A DNA stretch of 64,000 nucleotides from Argentina anserina (Eukaryota; Streptophyta; Magnoliopsida; Rosales; Rosaceae): the NCBI RefSeq assembly GCF_933775445.1, contig NC_065873.1, positions 28,892,001 through 28,956,000 of the forward strand, read 5' to 3'. The notes below the pieces were generated by a model that had not been told where the DNA came from, ran no database searches, and was given only the letters and a program-made list of their open reading frames with translations. Within the stretch, counting starts at the first letter, position 1. The number at the start of each line of letters is the position of its first letter. The position numbers and the translations under genes are program-made. Of this stretch, positions 1-13,205 are shown in pieces.

Positions 1-894
1 GATTTTGTCACATTGCTTTGTTTTGGTGAAAACAACTTCTTGCAATTTCTGTTCATGATCTTCCTTCAGATTTCTGATCTGTCGCATGCACTCTTTGAGA
101 GCACCATCCAAATGGGATGCCCGATCTTCAGCAGTCAGCTTCTGAAGTGTCACATCCTCTAAATGAGTTTTTAATGCAAGAGCTTCTGCTTCAGCCTTTT
201 CCCAACCTGTGTAAATGAAATGTATATATATGGATTAATAAAAATCAAGTGAAGAAACTCTCAAGACCAAGAACCTTATATAGTAAAATAATACCAGTCA
301 TACCTGAGACAGCTTCTTCGGCAACTTTAGCATGCTGTTTCACAAGACCCTCCTGAGTACTGATCTCTGAGTGTGCTGTGGAGAGCTGTTCGTTCAAATC
401 TGTTATTTGATCCTCCAATGTCTGAAATTGATCCTCATACGTCTTCACCTGATCCTCATAGGCATTCACCTGATTCTCATACGCCTTCACTTGACTCTCA
501 TAATTCTTCAATTGATCCTCCAATCCACTCAGATGCGAATATTGCTCCACCGAAATTTGAACATAATTCGGTTTCTTGTAGTTATCCTGATTGTATAAGA
601 GCAGATTCAGAAAAAAGATTACTAAATATACCGCACCAAAATTACAACAAGCTACAATAATCAACAACAAATATGATGTCAAAAATCTAGGTGCATAAAT
701 GTTGCCCCCACTAACATATATCCTATATATTCCACAACTCCATCAAAAAATTAAGGCAAATGCAGCATTTATCCAAAATAGAATACTGAACATACTTTCT
801 CTGCCCCCGGTGTCGGAGTAGACTCTGCTCCCAATAAGGCCTTCTCAGTAGCAGCTTTGTCTGATGACGACTTTTTCTTCCACGGCCAACTCAT
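1..894 (-). CDS. Filament-like plant protein (FPP), 5' part, runs off the left edge
   Basis: FPPs are long coiled-coil proteins of plants, with members linked to microtubules and cell-wall patterning. Three exons are visible: 796-894 (33 codons, starting MSWPWKKKSS), 304-586, and 206 to beyond base 1. Junction phases agree (0, then 1). The N-terminal W-P-W-K-K-K-S-S motif and the following N-Y-K-K-P-N-Y-V-Q-I-S block are family hallmarks as I know them. Exon 2 has a run of near-repeats of the type YE-x-QV-x-A (ESQVKAYENQVNAYEDQV), which is a heptad-like coiled coil. Exon 3 continues with WEKAEAEALALK and LTAEDRASHLDGALKECMRQ, both typical FPP sequence. The ATG at 894 was chosen because it begins the WPWKKK motif. 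The rest of the protein, normally 600-1000 residues or more, lies outside the window. Confidence 0.9.
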
Positions 895-1930
895 ATTTAG
901 ACTCTAAGCTCTGCATAAATCCACAATGAGCATGATCAGTTCACAGAAAACAGTAACACAAACCAAACTTATTGACACAACTAACCAATTAGGCAACCAA
1001 ATTACAAGGAACTTAATGACCAGTAATAACATAATCAACAAAAATTATACCAATTAGAGATAAGATTCAAAAAAACGACATGTCAACTTATGCAGAAGAG
1101 AATACGCCGAGATCTCGGCCGGAGCTTTTATTCCCAGGAGATCCTACAGATTTGAAAACCGCCGGCAGATTTTAAATAGCAAAATAAACTAAATAAAATC
1201 CAATTTAAAAAAATCCAAACCCGCATTCAATCCAATTTCATCCAAACCAATTCATCTCCAACTGCTCAATCTGCTAATCTTCAGACGATAGTCTCACATT
1301 GAAAAACCTCGAAATCAATTACGAAGCGAAAACGTATAGCTGCTTATAGCTAAGCCAAATTAGGAATCCGATTATCCGAACACCAAAACCATCACAGTAA
1401 CAAAAGCAAAAGATGAACAGCGAACACAAATCCTGTTTAAGTGTTAATCCATCGCCACAGCCTCACCGACACAATTAGAGTAATGGAGCTCAAGAAAAAA
1501 AACTGAAGAAATCCACAGCTTGCTTTCACAGAAAGAAACGAATTCAAACAACGGAAAAACCGCATTTCTTCACTTTGAAATTTTTTTTTTTTTTGCATCA
1601 GATAATTTAAGAATCTTCTGGTAACCAAGTCGGCGGCAACCGAATGACGGCGAAATCGGCTTACCGGAGCAAATGCAGCTTCGGCAGGAGTCGCTGCCGA
1701 TAGCGGGTACCGGAGTCGGTTGGCACCGACTTGTCGGTGAGAGTCCGAAATGGAGATCCGAAATCGATACCAGTAGCTCCGGCTCGTTATGGATATCGGA
1801 GGGAGGAAGTGACCGACGGAGTTGGGAGAGAAGAGAGGAGAGAGAAAGCTAGAGAGAGAAGAAGAAGACAAAGAAAGAGAAATGGTGGTGGTGGTGGTGG
1901 TTGTGGTTGCGAGTGACCAGAGAGAGTGAA
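895..1930 (-). promoter_or_regulatory. Probable 5' leader and promoter of the FPP gene
   Basis: This stretch lies upstream of the FPP start codon on the minus strand. It holds an A/T homopolymer (1581-1594) and, near 1850-1900, a purine-rich block of GA and GGT runs of the kind common in plant 5' leaders. FPP genes often have a long leader with an intron, but I could not fix a splice site. Open frames here are short and not conserved-looking. The role is inferred from position only. Confidence 0.35.
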
Positions 1931-4900
1931 ATATTCGGACTTAGGTGTCGATTAAAAGCCGATACCCCTCCAAAAAAAATTCATAAATTTTTTTAAATGA
2001 AAAATGAAAAAGGGAAATAATGATTAATTAAAGCGTTAGGGGAATGGTTTTGTTTTTCTTATTTTTTGGAATTATAAATCCGATGTATTTATTAGTGGGG
2101 AGGAGCCAAGTTGGGGCTGCGGAGTTCGGACGAAAACGCCCCTGCACTCCTCCTCCACGCGTGTGCGGGAAGCAATAGCCAAACAGGGTGAGCTGTCACC
2201 GATATTTGGAAAGTTCTGCAGCACTGTTGGAACGGAGTGAGCTTGTGTTATTATTGTGATGTGTATGTTTATATAAACACAAATGATTAATGCAAGTCAT
2301 TACGGCTATGGACCACCGTCACTCCCTCTCCAGCTCATCATCACTGTATTTTAAAGTGTCCGATACAAGGTTTTGCGACTATGATTTCAATGGACGTACA
2401 TTTCGGTATTTTTAGGATTGACGGAAATTTAATCGGACATAAGTATCATATTGCGTAATCAACTAGCTCGAATAAAAACGCGATAGAAAAATTTCTACAG
2501 GTTCGAAGAATTTTGAGCTCTTGCTTAAATAGAAGGTGCGGCTTGGTGTACATGCTATTTTTGTTTTAGGGTTGGAGAAACATCTGGGACGTTTGTTGGA
2601 CCTACCAACATTGTTTCCTATCCCGTTATAGGATCAGAATTATGGAGATTTAGTTAGTTGTAGATCTTGGTTTCCTGAAACATCCACTGAGGTAATAGGG
2701 TTTTTCCCTACAATTATATATGGGGATAAAATCTTATTGGTGATCTGCTTTTAACCGAATATATCTCAAATATAGTTGTGCAATGGTCAGGGAATCGAAA
2801 ATGGATTTTGTTTGTCTGACCCGATTTGATGATCAGCACAACCAAGCATACTTATGTATTCTGGTGATGATCAGATACAAATTTACCTGATAAACTTGTA
2901 TCCCATTACATAAATGACTGAACGTAATAAAATGCAGTCAAATGGAATATGATCCTAGTCTTGAAACCAAAGCAACGTATAATCAAATAGGCAGAGAAAA
3001 CAACAGTAGTGAGTTTTGGAGTGTTCTGGTGAGATCGATCGAAGAACTTTGAGGTTAGATTCTGAATATCTAACGAAACAATCCGAGCGTCGTATTCTGC
3101 GGCCCCAGGGGTCCATTGTTTTTACTTCTTCTTTGTTTCTAGAATTGATTAGGGTCTCAGATCGATCGAGCAGCTTCATTAAGTAGCCAACTAGCTAGTG
3201 CAGGTTTTCTGCACCAACCAAATTTTTTTTTTTGGTCAATTGCACCAAGCAATATAGGGCAACTCGATCTATGACACTGATATGACTTTGCTTCACTGCG
3301 CCCTCGTACACTGCTACATAATCAACGTACAATCACAGTAATTACGAAGAACAAGATTCATCAAGGTTAGTTATATTACATAACTAGCTGCGTGCCACCG
3401 TAAGCGAACAGCGATTGATTGGAAAGCAAGCTAGAACAGATACACAAAGAGACTGCCGAGGATCGAGCACCTTAATCAGTCTTCTTGCACTTTCTGACAT
3501 GCCTGGTCAGTCCTCACCGTGCATGGCGTAAATTATTTCATCTTAACCTACTGAGAGCCAAAAGAACAGTATATTGTAATAAGTGTCTTATCGACGTTAT
3601 TTTTTTCTTTTGGTAAAAAGTTGATACGTCATTGTTAAGACATTATAGTATTATACCATGAGGTGGGGGTCAGTGCTGATGTAAACAATATTGATCGATG
3701 ATGCTACTGATTCTTATACGTACACAAAAATATACCACGATTTTCATATTTGAATGAGTCATAAGTCAACTAAACTAGGTATCATGCATAAACATGGTAA
3801 AAATGGTTGTAATCTCACATATATTAATTAATGTAGCAGTTTTTATTTAACCTAATGAAGTACTCGTAGTCGGGACGCGTGCGAAATGACCGCGTTCCCA
3901 CATGATTGGTTAGAAAAGATTGTAAATTACATTATCTTGGAGATTTATAGACTGTCACAGAACCTTCTTTCATTATTTACGAAGTTAGAAAGTCACATAT
4001 TCAAAATTATTTCAATAATTCAAGTACTCGATTATGCTCATATATCACTATAGTTTAGTATTCTACTATATCTACACACTTGAAACCTAACTGAATAATT
4101 AAGATGACAATATTAGAATCACGCATATTCTATCACTTGACTTCGCCTATTAGATTCATACCAGTTGTTATTCATATCGACTTGTCTTGATCACACATTA
4201 TATTACTAGGTACATGTTTATGTAGAATGAAGAGTATACGTCGTAATTGATTCTTTGAGAATGATTCCAACTGCAATCATGTTCGTAGTTTGATATACCA
4301 GAGGATTAGAATGAATAAATTATCGATTAGTACCAATAATGAATCGATTAGAATACTACTCACACAATAGTGTAAATTGTCGCACCAATGGTATCATATA
4401 ATCCCCGTATGTGGTAATGTAATATGGACCAACAACATAAACGTCGCTCAATAAGTCACACAGGGTCCCAAAGCGAGTGCCCCACACGGTAACAGAAGCG
4501 CGTCACCAGGATCAACAGTTCCTGTGTGGTGGAGTAGATCGGAGGAGGCGAGGCGGGATCCAATGGGAGCGAGGTGAGGTGAAAAGAGAGAGAGAAGGAC
4601 ACGTGGTCCCCGCGCACCTCGCACACGATTCGGCTCCGTTCAGTCAGTTTTTGTCAGATAGAGGCGCTTTTTTTAATCAACAGTAGGGACCACCACCGAT
4701 CCCTACCGTGCACCTCACATCCAGATAGCTAAGGACGACACGTGTTGAATAAATCAAGGGAAATGGAGAAAGCGACCGGGTTTCTGATAACCCGGGACCT
4801 TTTGCCTAATTGGTTCTGCTTAACCTTTAATTACCGAAGCCGATAGCGTCGGCAGGCTTCGTATGATCTATCATGGCTTCGTATTGAATAATTGAAGTAT

Positions 4901-7900
4901 TACTATGATGATTAGGTTGCTTGCGATAACGACAATCTATAATACAAAAAACTTCAGCCAAAGCTTGACCTAATATATACAATAGTGTGTACATTATAAA
5001 AACAAGGCACACCAACAAATTCCCAAGAAAATTGATCGACGACAAGGCAAAGATTGAAATGATTCAAATAAAGATTATCTTCTTCATCGTTCTTATCTAT
5101 TTTCGACAGCACACGACCCTTGAATGCCTCCCAATTCGTTTGATAATCATATGTTCTTCGAGTGAATATATATAATAGCTAGAGTAGTGTTGAATCGTGG
5201 CTAGCTATCTTGTTATGTTCCTCGATGAATTTTTGGCAGCAAATTAGCATAGGACAATACAAAAAGTTAAATCAATAGTATACACTAACTTCCCAAACAA
5301 ATTTCTTTAATCAGAGTACTCTTCGAATTCTGGTTCAGTTGATGTAAGTTAAAACAAGTGAGGTTTAGGAGTTTGATCAAACATATATAATAAGTTAAAG
5401 TACCAATTATGTGACTATGTGAGACCTGAAATATAAGACTAATCACCTCGTAACCTTATTGTACCCGTTATCATTTCCAATATGATTCCTCAAAATATAT
5501 GCTTCGGATTAGGTAAGAATGTAGGAAAGATTCATGCATGGATGCCAAGTCTTTGTCTGTAGACAAATTAATCAACTAGTTAACAACCGTGTCCGAAATC
5601 CCCAGCTAATTAACAAAAGAGCTTGATTCTTAGTCATGATGATTGATGAGCTCTGACATTTTCATTATAAGTGTTACAAGACACTTAATCTTAAATTCTT
5701 TGATCAATGAAGAACGGCATAATTTGATTCGCTACAAATCAAAACGGGTGAATATCATAGTCGTGTCATGCCTCTTCGTTTGTCAACAATCCGACCCACA
5801 TTTTCCTTTCTTCTGCCTCAACTCATTGACAAAACTACTGATCGAACAAGGGGTCTATTACTTTCTGGACTTATTTAATTTGATGCATCTCCTCACTTCA
5901 TCACTTCATGTCTCCCGTTGGCTTGCACATCTTCGTCGTTGTAACCTGTTTATTTTACGCGTGCATACAAATTAAGGATGCTAAAGTCTAGTCGAACATG
6001 CCCCTTTACTGTTTCGATCAATTGTAATTTTGCTCGTATTCAACCAAAATAAATATAGTTGAAGAATCTGAGAAACAAGTTCGATCAAGAGTTTTACTTT
6101 GCAATTCGGCCAGATGTTTAATTATAAGCTAGTTTTAACATCACTTACGTTCAACTTAATATTGGTACGTAATATACTAATGCATTAACACTATGCGTGA
6201 ATATCGCCGGTAATAATTTGTCAAATCATATTCAGACTTAAAACGAATCGCATGCTCAGAAGATTTATTAGTTGTTGATGACATTGTTTCTCGGATACAA
6301 CCACTGCATAACGAAAGTATAACCAATGCTCCTGTGATTCCTCTTTTTTCTTTTTTGTTTGTTGATGGTTCAAAATCTCAAAGTATTGCTTTAATATCGA
6401 CTAACCTTCGTGCAACGCGGCGAGCGGAAGGGCTACGTTCATGCGTGTGATTGATATGTTTAATAAATTAAGAAAATAAATCATAAAATCTTTTGATAAA
6501 GATTAATGAAATAATGAAATTGCACAAATCTAACACTTCATACCTTGATAATCTCCACTCATTCAAAAAGGAATTATTTACTTGGGGCTTTTATGTTATT
6601 GTTTTAGATTTAGTGTGTGTAATTTATCATCCTGCTTATCTAACAATAGACCAAAAGAATTAGAATTTAATAAATCATTGGCAATTCAGATTGCTTAAAA
6701 ATTTAAACAGTCATCATATCAATTCTCCATCTTACTTTATTAAAGAAGATTAATTGAATTAGTCGTCATTAAGAAGAATATTGATCCGCATTGATTTTTT
6801 CGACGTCTTACCTTAGGGTCGATTAGTCAATTCTATTTTACGAACAATGGAAGTGGAAGTAGGTAAGTACGTACACTGGAATTGAGCCATCAGAAGACAT
6901 TAACATCAATCAAATTAACGTATAAGTGTGAAAGTAACCCATGTTTAATAAACTTAGCTATGATAATGCATTTGATCGAAACCGATAATGACACTTCCTC
7001 TATAATCTGGCCGGGCCATTTGCATGGTATCGAGTTATTGACCACTAACTAATTAATGTCCCAACACTCGAATATCCACAAATTAATAGAGAAAAAACAT
7101 TTAGGGTCGTGACGCAAATGATGGTATAAATAGCGTTGTAACAGTAGTGGTTTAGCTGTCGTTTTAGAAAGTAGCAATCAAATGTTTAATTAATCGAATC
7201 TGTCCTATTAGTATAATAAGACTAATCAAATCTGTTCGGACTACTTGTTTTAGCAGCTCCATGTATACATTACGAGACAATATTCTTGTGATGGCTTTTG
7301 CAATAAGATAAAGTGGATAAAAGAAAGGGGGAGATGCTTCCTCGGTGCCAAGTGCCAACTATACTGGATTGTGAAATTCCATTCCAATTCCAATTTGCCA
7401 GCTACAATGATAGCATCACACCCTAATATATATATGATACTCCCACTCCCTTGCTTCTGATATAGAAACGTTGCTGCAATTGTGATTTGCCAAGATCATG
7501 ACTATTGAGCTAGATACTGTACGCTTGTACCATTTACCATTATGTATTACTAATAAGTTGACAAAACCATCCAATTTGTTACTATAAAACAACAAAAAAG
7601 TGAATACGTAAGAAAATGCGCGTAAAATTACATCTATATAGTTTAATTAGTTTAGCATGGCTAGAATGATCGCATGAAATCCTAACATTGCCATAAGCTT
7701 GAATCCAACCACATAACATTCAATTGTATCACTTCGGGTGTGTGCAATTCAAATGCAAATACGTTATATTCATATATTTGGACATGAAGTTTTGTAGTTT
7801 TGAATTACGATCGGGGTTAACAATGTCGCTTCACTTAAAACACTGGCATACACGTTTTCAATCAAGAGGAATGTTTACCTTGTATATTTGATGAATTGGT

Positions 7901-8999
7901 TCTCTCTCTTCTCCAACACTCAAAATTTTATATAGGAAAATTTTAAGAACCAAACTTTTATTCACTAAGAATTAATAATACTCAACTTATAAAACTATCA
8001 CATAAGTACATGAATTACTGAACCGACTTAATTTAAGTGCATATCGTTAACTTTCCGTTATTGAGTGTGCAATTAAATAAACAAAGGGTAAACGTGTAAT
8101 TCACATACCAAATGATTCATACCCCGCTCACTCTCTATTTGAGGAGTGAGGAACTCAACCCTCCGGCTATGTCTTTCAACCCAAAACGCAAAACAATCCT
8201 AACATGATTACAACCACCTACAAAACCTCAAGGAGGGCAACGCACGGTTGATTTCGAAAAGCTAGAAGAGGGGGTTAGCAAAAATGGGATTTTGGTTGAT
8301 TGAATTACCGGTTCAATCAATAATTTGTTGATCGATATTGATTGATTACCTATTTTATATACTGGTTCTGGTTGATTGAGTAGTGTATAAGAAGTTATAG
8401 GTTTTGGGTTTCAATGAATATATATTGATGTGGGTTGATTAATTCATCCATTTGGGTATTCAACTTCTTTGAGGAAGATCAATCTCTACAAAATGTTTAA
8501 GTCTTCATTAAGGTTCTATGTGTTCAAATTTGTTCGATTGATTAGTCATGAAGACACTGTGTTATCCTTGTGAGTAAATGAGGTGAAATCTAAGATGAAC
8601 AATTCTGGTAATGAGGAGAGGAGATGGTGAGGTTGTCAAGAACTCTAATTCTTTGTTGCAATGTTTATTTTGTTTGGTCAGTTGAAGAGACAACAAACTA
8701 ACGCAGCCAATGCCGGAATGTACTTAAACTAATTATAGTTTAATATTTCATGTACATATGTGATGGTTTTATAAGTTGAGTAACCTTAATTTTTAGTAGA
8801 ATAAAGTTTATTTCATGTAATATGGGAAGTGTCAATCATTTAACAACTTATTTTAGTTAATTAATAGAAATTTCATTTTCTAATTAGAGATACAACCTAA
8901 TTTTAAATAAAAAATAACAATAAAAATAGTACTAGATTTTAACAGTCAAGATAAACTTGACTAAATGTCATTATGCCATAGTTGTTTAGACAAGAGGGG
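1931..8999. other. Gene-poor AT-rich stretch, no gene seen
   Basis: I find no open frame or spliced frame here that resembles a known protein, no tRNA, and no match to the conserved plant miRNA sequences I know. The only non-random parts I noted are around 4480-4800. There a GC-richer patch carries two CACGTG boxes (near 4600 and 4741) and a short inverted repeat, CCGGGTT / AACCCGG, with a 6-nt loop near 4777-4796. The longest open frame (5643-5975, 110 codons) has low-complexity, random-looking composition. Confidence 0.6.
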
Positions 9000-9001
9000 A
9001 T

Positions 9002-9097
9002 TAGGAAAAAAAATCAACGGCTGTTGGAAGGAATTGAAACCACCGCCTTGAGGCTAAGCACCCATGCCAAACCATTACACTAACATTGCAATTATGT
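9002..9097 (-). repeat. tRNA-derived SINE-like copy
   Basis: On the minus strand the block reads TAGTGTAATGGTTTGGCATG, close to the pol III A box. About 35 nt later comes GGTTTCAATTCC, close to the B box GGTTCGANNCC, and then a T-run. This arrangement is the head of a tRNA-derived SINE. No cloverleaf can be drawn, so it is not a functional tRNA. The family name and true borders are unknown. Confidence 0.45.
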
Positions 9098-10921
9098 CAG
9101 CCATGTAGTTAATTTAGTACAAAAATGTTGCAAGGTCTTAAGCTCATGCAAGACCATCTAGATCCGCCACTGGTCGTGTAAACGGAGGAGGAGGATGAGG
9201 CAGATTTTGGCCTCTCTTCAATGCAGACATTACAATATGGGGAACATCTCAATTGCGCTTCTTTTAAGTTGGCAACGCACATGCCCCGCGTGCCCCTACG
9301 TGAGCATTGCACGCACTTAACTCCCATTGTTACAAACACCGTAATACTCCCCACTTAATTTGCTTAATTATTCCCCAAACGCATCCAAATTCTCTATTAT
9401 TTACGTACTTAAAGATTTTGACAACGTAAATCCGTCGTTTTAACAACTCAAAAGTCGAATTGAGTTATGGCGAAACTTAACAGGTTTGTAATGATCTATT
9501 TTTATTTATCTATAGTTGATGCGCTTAAATCGTAAAAGAAATGATAGAGAATAAATTTTCCATCATTTTTTCATTCAGGCATGGTGGTGATTGTGGTGGT
9601 GAGAAACTGAGAATGATTGCTGCCATGGAGACTCGATAGAGTGGAGATCAAGATGCCAGGAAATAATAACACTCATCTATCATTATGTGTTGTTTGATCT
9701 TTTCTGGGAATTATTTTCAACCTAGCTCTCTAGCTTTGCTTTGTTCGTACGACAGAATTTTTGCGAATGGGTTGGGAGGCACTTGTATAAAACTATAGGC
9801 ATTCTAATTCCAAAGGACCCCATGCCCTTACAACAAGACAGCTTTACTCCACCTCCCTCCAATAACTTTTGGATCGATTAATTTCACAAACAAAAAGTAT
9901 TTCAGTTTTTTCTTCTTTCCCTTGGATTCGATTTTTATTTTTTGCTATTGGTACTTCTTAAAGTCACCTCCTCTCTCTCTCACACTTTTGTTGTCTCTCT
10001 TTTGCTTTTGGCCATAGTGATCATTATCGACATCATCCTGCACCTTATTGGTTTCATCTCTAGCTTGTTTTGCTCCTAGCGAGAACTATACCTAGCGTGA
10101 ATAGGAGATTAAGAACAAGAGTGGCTAGTTTCATTCGATTTGCTTTTAAGGAAAAGAAAAGTGGTTGATTTTATATTACAGATGATGGATAATGCATTCT
10201 AGAGTGGAATGAACTAAGCATAATATATTAGATCCATCCTATGTTTCTTGATTAACAAGATTGATGTTGGAGAATGAAGAAGGAAGATGGTGACGTTATT
10301 AGAATTATATCAGTGGGTGTTAATATTACATGTCGAGATGAATTTCTAGGAGTTTGGATTTTGACATGAACAAAATGGGACGACAATGAAATGAACTTGA
10401 TGCAGGCTTAGGGACCCAGAATGACATTACTGTCATGTCGTTACGTACTACGTATTGATTCATGAGTCAGTTGTTGTGACATCGTTTCATACTTTGTTTG
10501 TCAGTTTGTCCACTCATCCAAGTCACAAGAGTACCTAAAGTATTCCCCTCTCTATGTAATTAGGTTTAATCCAAGGGGCTCTAAGCATGTCATTGTAGTC
10601 AAATAAATGCAGGGTAAATTCCGGTTTTCTCTCCCGGCCCGTTTGTAAGTTAAGGCTAAAGAGAGGCCAGAACACTTGATTCACGGTGGTGATGGCAGTG
10701 TCGCCTGGGATCGCGACGGCGGTGTTGCTGTTTGTACTCAAATTCACTTAAACATGACAAATTCTCAAAATCGCACATATACCAAGTTACTAACATCAAT
10801 GGACCAAATAAATATCAATTTTTTTTATAAAAAAAAAATTGGCATATCGGGGTCGTACATTTTTACAAGTTATTTATTCCGAGTGTTTTACGGTCTTCGT
10901 AGAGGAATTGACTCTCCCAAC

Positions 10922-11000
10922 ACATGATGCTGCATCCAGAAAGTTTCGAACTCGAGACATTACTTAAGCCACAGCAGCTCGTTACCACTAATTCATGCAT
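10922..11000 (-). repeat. SINE-like fragment
   Basis: The minus strand shows AATTAGTGGTAACGAGCTGC followed by CTCGAGTTCGAAACTTTCTG. This is a plausible A-box-like start and a B-box-like GTTCGA core. It shares the phrase TTCGA-(n)-AACTTTCTGG with the fragment at 13.15 kb, which suggests that both come from one repeat family. Borders are approximate. Confidence 0.4.
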
Positions 11001-12663
11001 TACGTTAAATCAATATCAATTTGCTGTTGGTATAGATGATATATAGGTAATATAGCTCCATATTTCATATACACGATATTCAGTTATTTACACGGCGTGA
11101 TAATAATAATTTGGCAGTTTATGCTACCTGGGGGATCATTAGAATTATAATTAACGAGTACTTTTGCTGTAAAAGTGCTCATTGTTGTCAAAAATAATGA
11201 TAATAGGTCGATCTTGTTCATAATGACAAGGTTAGTGATCCACATTCAAAACTTAGCGTACTATTTTCTTTCTTGTTTACTTTCGGCAATCTACCAAATC
11301 CTAATCTTGACCTTACTAACCTCAAGACAAACCAAACCAAAGATAAGGAGATCGAAATGAAAATAAAAAAGCAAAGTGAAAATCCAGAAAAGCATGCTAT
11401 GCAGTTACTGTATCAGTTTCATCATGCCTTTACCTTTTCTGGCAACTTTGGTTGTTGATGGTGTCCTGGGAATGAAGCTATCATGATCACCCATGACCGT
11501 AAATCCTCCCAGTTCGTTAGATTTCCTTTTACAAACACAGTGACACACAAAAGTTACAACTACTTGTTATCCTTGTTCTATACATATTCTGCTCTCTCTC
11601 TCTCTCTCCAACTGCTACCACGTAGAAGTTGACGATAAGATGACAAAAAACAGGTAATAAACTCCCAAAACCAGTAATGATTTCAAGGCATGAAAACAAA
11701 ATGTGGTCCATTTAGCCAGAATCGGAAGAAAAAAGAGAGGATCTAACCTCGTCTCTATTCACAATGTTTGTCATCTTCTCCGATCAGTTACTGTTTGGTT
11801 TTGCCTGTATCATCATTCATGGTTTGCTGGTCCTCCTCTCTTCCTCAGTCCTCAGGCTTGAGCTGAGAGGACCTGACCTTGCTATACGTCTCTTCGGCTA
11901 TGTAATTGCACGTTTCTGTGTTCACATGCGCACCATTAGAGTAATGCTTCACATGAAGACGGTTCTAGTTTTTCAGTGTTTCTTTCAGTAAATTATATTA
12001 CAATATGCGGTTTCTTATTTTCTTTCATCGATCAACCCCAACGTGGAACCATTTTAGTGTATGAATGGAACGTTTTATTTCGATAGGTTTCTAAAGATTT
12101 AGATTTAGATTTAGATTAATCACTGTTTGGGGTGTACTGCACTTTGTAAACTAGACCGACGGATCTCTAGATTTCGGGGTACTATAAATTTCCATGTGGT
12201 TGTGATAAAACACCGACAGCTAAATTAGGCAGGGGTGTATAATTGATATACGACTGCCTGGTTAAGAAGCAAAGCATTATTTGATTGCCGTGGTAGTACG
12301 ATCTGCTTTAAGCCAGAAGAAGCAACTTATAGATATTGTAGGTCTCTAACAACCGGCAACGCGATTAATGTGTCATCCGTGTCATGCATCATTTTGTTTG
12401 TCTCATTTAGAGCCTTACACGTCCTAGGAGACTAGCTCTAACCAAGAACCTATGCACATCTGGGGCTTCTGGGGCTTACCAACAATTACCAGTTACAGCA
12501 ACTAACACAGGACACAAACTCAAGGCCCAAAATATTCTAGCCCAGTCTAACGTTACAGGTTTTTTATAATGAAAAATTGAAACTGCATCCCTCTAGCTAG
12601 ATGCTTGAGAATCCAAAGTTAACACTCGATCTTACTCATTGTTAACTAATACATAACTCTTAA

Positions 12664-12850
12664 CTACCACAGGTAGTCAAGTTGGTAAGACCTAGCATAA
12701 CTGCATAGGTGTATAACCCCCATATTCAAATTCGAATCTCCCCGATGCTGATTGGCGTTACAAATATTCTTAGTAGCTAAAGCGAAGAACTCATTCTGAT
12801 ATGAACTCCGACCGCGGATGATAAACATTGTTTTGAAGCCAAAAGGCGAA
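12664..12850 (+). repeat. tRNA-derived SINE-like element
   Basis: TAGTCAAGTTGG at 12674-12685 fits the pol III A-box consensus TRGYNNARNNGG exactly. About 45 nt downstream is AATTCGAATCTCC, a slightly decayed B box. The following 100 bases do not look like tRNA. This is the layout of a tRNA-derived SINE with its tRNA-unrelated body. The 3' border is not clear. Confidence 0.5.
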
Positions 12851-13139
12851 TTTGAACTTGATGTAAAAGGCATTCAATCTTCAACTCAAGGATGTCCAGC
12901 ATTACTACACAATGATCAAAGCTGCACTAGACTGATATATCATAAAGGATTTACTGTTGTGGATGCCTAGTTTTGCGCTCACTCTTTGGACTTGGGCCTA
13001 TTCAACCTGGATGTGCCCATTTCTGACACTGGCTGGGTTAGCTACTTCTATTGCTGATTAGCCCAGGTGTCGTTTGTGGTTTAATATTTTTGGCCCAAGA
13101 TAGCCGGTCAGTCATAAAATCAGAATATAGGTTATATGC

Positions 13140-13205
13140 GAAGTTGCGAACCATTACTTGCCCCAGAAAGTTCTCGAATTTGAATTCGTTACCGTTTTCA
13201 TAAAA
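13140..13205 (-). repeat. SINE-like fragment related to the one at 10.9 kb
   Basis: The minus strand reads GGTAACGAATTCAAATTCGA and then GAACTTTCTGGGGCAAG. It shares GGTAACGA and TTCGA-AACTTTCTGG with the fragment at 10922-11000, with local rearrangement. It is too short and diverged to classify further. Confidence 0.35.

Noticed and set aside
3470..3535. Possible miR160-like sequence (TGCCTGG followed by GTGCATGGCG)
   Set aside because: Only the first seven bases match, and no hairpin with a matching arm is visible.
5643..5975. 110-codon open frame in the gene-poor region
   Set aside because: No family resemblance, random-looking composition, no leader or splice context.
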